From NCBI GenBank assembly GCA_027313145.1, contig DAHVEJ010000013.1:1-40196 (forward strand): 40,196 nt of DNA, read 5' to 3'. Below, piece after piece: positions 38,074 through 40,196 of this stretch (position 1 is the stretch's first letter; the number at the start of each line of letters is the position of its first letter). A program made the translations under genes and the position numbers. The notes beneath the pieces were generated by a model. That model did not search any database, was not told the origin of the DNA, and saw only the letters and a program-made list of their open reading frames with translations. The DNA is from Phycisphaerales bacterium. Its GTDB lineage: Bacteria > Planctomycetota > Phycisphaerae > WQYP01.

Positions 38074-38574
38074 TCACTTTCGTGGGCCGCGACCCCGAAT
38101 GCGCAGGCCGGGACGGCGTTTTTCAATTTCCGCTGTCGCTTTTCCAACGGCGTTTAGTTGCCCGGGCGTGGCCCGATCCTGTATAGCGCCAAACAGCACA
38201 CGCTCTTCCCAGCGGATGTGGTCACGAAGTTCTCGGCCAAGTGCCGCGCACCAGGACTCCGCGGGCGGCTCGTCAGCGCTTCGCCGAAGTCCCGCCGCAA
38301 CAAGATTTCGTATGCTGCCGTGCTCGCGGAGCATTTGCTTGATTTCCGGTTCGAGCATCAGTGGAATAAGTAATTGCTCTTCCTCACGAAAGTGATCGGC
38401 GATCTCGGCGTTCCAGCATCGCCGAAAATACGCCGCCGCCGAGGTTCTCGCTGCGTCGTCCGCATTTGCCGCCTTGGTCAGCTCATTGGCCGCTTTCAGG
38501 CCCATAAAATGATCACGGGAAAACGGTTGCAGGCTTTCATCGCGTTGCAAGGGTGGGTGATCAAATTCCCGCAC
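38074..38574 (-). CDS. Hemerythrin-like (HHE) protein, GTG start
   Basis: The 166-residue four-helix protein has di-iron ligand candidates in FSRDHFMG, IADHFREEEQLLIPLML, LREHGSIRN and LRDHIRWEERVLFGAI. GTG 38574 is chosen since AAAGGA lies 8 nt upstream; no in-frame ATG is near, and longer readings run into the promoter region of the divergent RIC gene. It shares a 175-bp divergent region with RIC. Its role is probably NO or O2 binding, or iron handling. Confidence 0.85.
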   Translation of the reverse strand: MREFDHPPLQRDESLQPFSRDHFMGLKAANELTKAANADDAARTSAAAYFRRCWNAEIADHFREEEQLLIPLMLEPEIKQMLREHGSIRNLVAAGLRRSADEPPAESWCAALGRELRDHIRWEERVLFGAIQDRATPGQLNAVGKATAEIEKRRPGLRIRGRGPRK

Positions 38575-38667
38575 GGTCGGTTCCTTTACGCTTAATGTCC
38601 ATGCCGCCAAACGTATGATAGCACGGTAGGCGCGTAGATCGAAAGTAATATTCTGGATAAAAATGTC

Positions 38668-38696
38668 TTGAAATCCATAATATACCGTGATACACT
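38668..38696 (+). promoter_or_regulatory. Candidate promoter of the RIC gene
   Basis: TTGAAA (38668-38673) and TACACT (38691-38696) are 17 bp apart, giving a start near 38703 and a leader of about 45 nt. No Crp/Fnr-type palindrome was found here. Confidence 0.45.
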
Positions 38697-38748
38697 TATT
38701 CTGTGGGCTGGTGATGCTCCGGCCCGGTTGATGGAAACGAGGTGTCTT

Positions 38749-39450
38749 ATGACAACGGCAACAACCTTGGGTGTGGATGATTCGGTATCCCAATGGGTGG
38801 TGGAACTTCCCGCGCGATCCCGCGTGTTTGAAAAAAACGGAATTGATTATTGTTGTGGCGGCAAGGCAACGCTGCGGCAGGCGTGTGCCAAGCGCCATGT
38901 TAATCCGGAAACGGTGATCGCCGATTTGCTTGCGGCCGGGCATGAGCCCGATCAGAAAGATTGGAGCGCCGCAACCTTAACAGAACTGGCCGATCACATT
39001 GAATCGACGCATCACGCCTGGCTGAAAAGAGAATTGCCGCGTACCGCCATGCTTGTGCATCGCACCTACACGGTCCATGGATTGCATTATCCGTGGTTGA
39101 CAGAACTGAAAACCACCTACGACCGCTTTGCCGCCGAAATGGATGCGCACATGTTCAAGGAGGAACACATCCTTTTTCCGCGTATCCGACTCATTGACGC
39201 CAAACGGACGGATATTGAAGTTGATCAACCCGTGGCCATCATGGAGCACGAGCACGACCGCGCCGGTGCTGATCTGGAAAAACTGCAAAGCCTAAGCAAC
39301 AATTACACCGCCCCAGAAGACGCCTGCAACACGTTTCGCGCCATGCTCGATGCGCTGCGGGAAATTCAAGCCGATACGCACGTGCATGTACATAAGGAGA
39401 ACAACATATTGTTTCCACGGGCTAAGTGCTCTGTCACGTCTAAATATTAG
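38749..39450 (+). CDS. RIC/ScdA/YtfE-type di-iron protein for iron-sulfur cluster repair
   Basis: The 233-residue protein has the ScdA N-terminal domain (residues about 8-62) with the hallmark IDYCCGGKATLRQAC (Cys35, Cys36). A hemerythrin-like domain follows with HHAWLKRELP, HMFKEEHILFPRI, IMEHEHDRAG and HVHKENNILFPRA as ligands. RIC proteins repair Fe-S clusters damaged by NO or oxidants, probably by delivering iron. AGGTG before ATG 38749 supports the start. The last residues (KCSVTSKY) come from an inverted repeat that continues past the stop, so the natural C-terminus may have been altered. Confidence 0.9.
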   Translation: MTTATTLGVDDSVSQWVVELPARSRVFEKNGIDYCCGGKATLRQACAKRHVNPETVIADLLAAGHEPDQKDWSAATLTELADHIESTHHAWLKRELPRTAMLVHRTYTVHGLHYPWLTELKTTYDRFAAEMDAHMFKEEHILFPRIRLIDAKRTDIEVDQPVAIMEHEHDRAGADLEKLQSLSNNYTAPEDACNTFRAMLDALREIQADTHVHVHKENNILFPRAKCSVTSKY

Positions 39451-39480
39451 GATCCAAATTTGCAGGCGTGACAGAGCGCT
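39425..39480. repeat. Inverted repeat overlapping the end of the RIC gene
   Basis: GCTCTGTCACG (39428-39438) and CGTGACAGAGC (39467-39477) are perfect 11-bp inverted repeats, extendable to 14 bp with one mismatch, around a 28-nt A/T-rich spacer. There is no T-run. It could be a bidirectional terminator, a small mobile-element remnant, or an end linked to the nearby insertion sequence. Confidence 0.55.
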
Positions 39481-39494
39481 GATGCAGCATCGCG

Positions 39495-39508
39495 TTGATT
39501 TTGATCAA
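39495..39508. promoter_or_regulatory. Perfect FNR/DNR-type box TTGAT-N4-ATCAA
   Basis: The site matches the FNR/DNR consensus in all ten defined positions. It lies 45 bp after the RIC stop and about 100 bp before the transposase stop, with no gene downstream in plus orientation inside the window. A TTTAAT -10-like word is at 39523-39528, but spacing is off for class II activation. It may be an orphan site left by the insertion. Confidence 0.65.
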
Positions 39509-39611
39509 CTGGCGGTAACGGTTTTAATTTTCGGGGCAGTCTGTGGAGCGCCGGACCGGGAATCTTTCAACGGTGTGGCAGCCAGGAATGGCACTTCCTT
39601 AAGGATCTCTA

Positions 39612-40196
39612 TCATGCGGCAATGGCCTTTCGTATCAGTTGGTGCCGAGCTTGTTGGCGCGGCACGGTAAGAAGCGCGATGGGCTTGGCACGACGCTTGA
39701 CGGCACGCGGTTCATAACGGTCGGGCCGGTTCCCTACGCGGTGGCGGGATACCGCATACAGCAACAGTTCCCACAGGCGCGGCAGATCGCGTGTGGCGGC
39801 GCACTGCAACACCGGGGCGAAGGCATTAATCGTCTGCACTGTTCCGGCAAAGCTTATTTCCCGTGGCTGGCGGCCCGCCGTTTGTGCCGCCTCGGCCATC
39901 ACGGTGCGGATCAGGTTGTAGGCCAGCAGGTGCATCCAGATTTCTTTTCGCACCATCTCCGGCCTCTTGCAACGCAGCACGCTCATGCCCATCGTCTGCT
40001 TGATGGCACGCAAGTCCAATTCCACATGCCAGCGCAGGCGAAAGGCCTCGGCAATTTCCGCCCGGCTGTAAACTTGGGCATCCAACAGCGTGGTCACCAG
40101 CACCACGGAACGCACGCGAAAGCCCCGCTGGCAAACCCGCACGCGAATCTCACGCACCTCCAGTGTATCGGGCATCCGCTGGTAGGTCGCGTCATC
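39612..40196 (-). mobile_element. IS4-family-like transposase, C-terminal part, cut by the right edge
   Basis: The frame is open to the edge of the window, so the N-terminal part lies outside. The C-terminal half shows the IS4 signature R-x3-E-x6-K in RLRWHVELDLRAIKQTMGM. The preceding GFRVRSVVLVTTLLDAQVYSRAEIAEAF and following VRKEIWMHLLAYNLIRTVMAEAA are also typical. The glutamate is the last acidic residue of the DDE triad. The stop is at 39612. The left terminal inverted repeat could not be placed with certainty in 39509-39611. Whether the element is active cannot be told. Confidence 0.88.

Overview
The window looks like chromosomal DNA from a Gram-negative-type bacterium, most plausibly a member of the Planctomycetota. 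This rests mainly on three tandem BMC-P (EutN/CcmL) genes, a trio known from planctomycete and verrucomicrobial microcompartment loci. The secreted PQQ-type propeller, the lipoprotein and the family content fit. This assignment is an inference: there is no rRNA or other marker gene in the window.

Layout. 1-3.9 kb: a small membrane protein, a DUF3185 protein, three microcompartment vertex proteins and a UbiA-type membrane prenyltransferase. 4-9 kb: a large secreted beta-propeller protein, a BamE-like lipoprotein, and a MarR regulator with WrbA. Around the last three lies a repeat-rich non-coding area with two inverted copies of a ~210-bp repeat and TGTAACC heptamers. 9-18.5 kb: a long minus-strand gene train (HAD phosphatase, M20 hydrolase, HemL-like PLP enzyme, PaaK-like adenylate-forming enzyme, SGNH hydrolase, two half-size DMT transporters, FtsX-type permease, ABC ATPase, HlyD adaptor). 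It reads as an uncharacterised small-molecule biosynthesis/processing and export cluster. 18.7-25.1 kb: a nucleotidyltransferase pair resembling a toxin-antitoxin module, a broken redoxin fragment, an AlkA/DUF488 repair operon, NDH-2, a second DUF488 protein with a cupin, and FolE. 25.2-29.5 kb: sulfur and redox genes (sulfurtransferase, cysteine synthase-like enzyme, two AhpD-like proteins, a ferredoxin-reductase-like flavoprotein).

29.5-39.5 kb: a nitrogen-oxide (NO) island. A Crp/Fnr regulator without Fe-S cysteines is divergent from an operon of DUF1858, a degenerate HesB/IscA-MIP18 fusion, DUF2249, a cupin, NnrS, a CuA subunit II, a heme-copper subunit I that lacks the usual active-site tyrosine, a membrane-anchored cytochrome c and another cupin. 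Two hemerythrin-like proteins and a RIC/ScdA-type di-iron repair protein follow, with a VapBC-like module wedged between them. The likely combined job is NO reduction plus repair of iron centres. The subunit I sequence points to a non-canonical B-family-like NO reductase rather than an oxidase.

Three genes (marR, crp/fnr, DUF1858) appear leaderless, each with exactly 7 nt between a -10 hexamer and the ATG and no Shine-Dalgarno. A Crp/Fnr-type palindrome TTGCT-N4-AGCAA sits at about -41.5 of the NO operon. A perfect TTGAT-N4-ATCAA box lies orphaned beside an IS4-type transposase that runs off the right edge.
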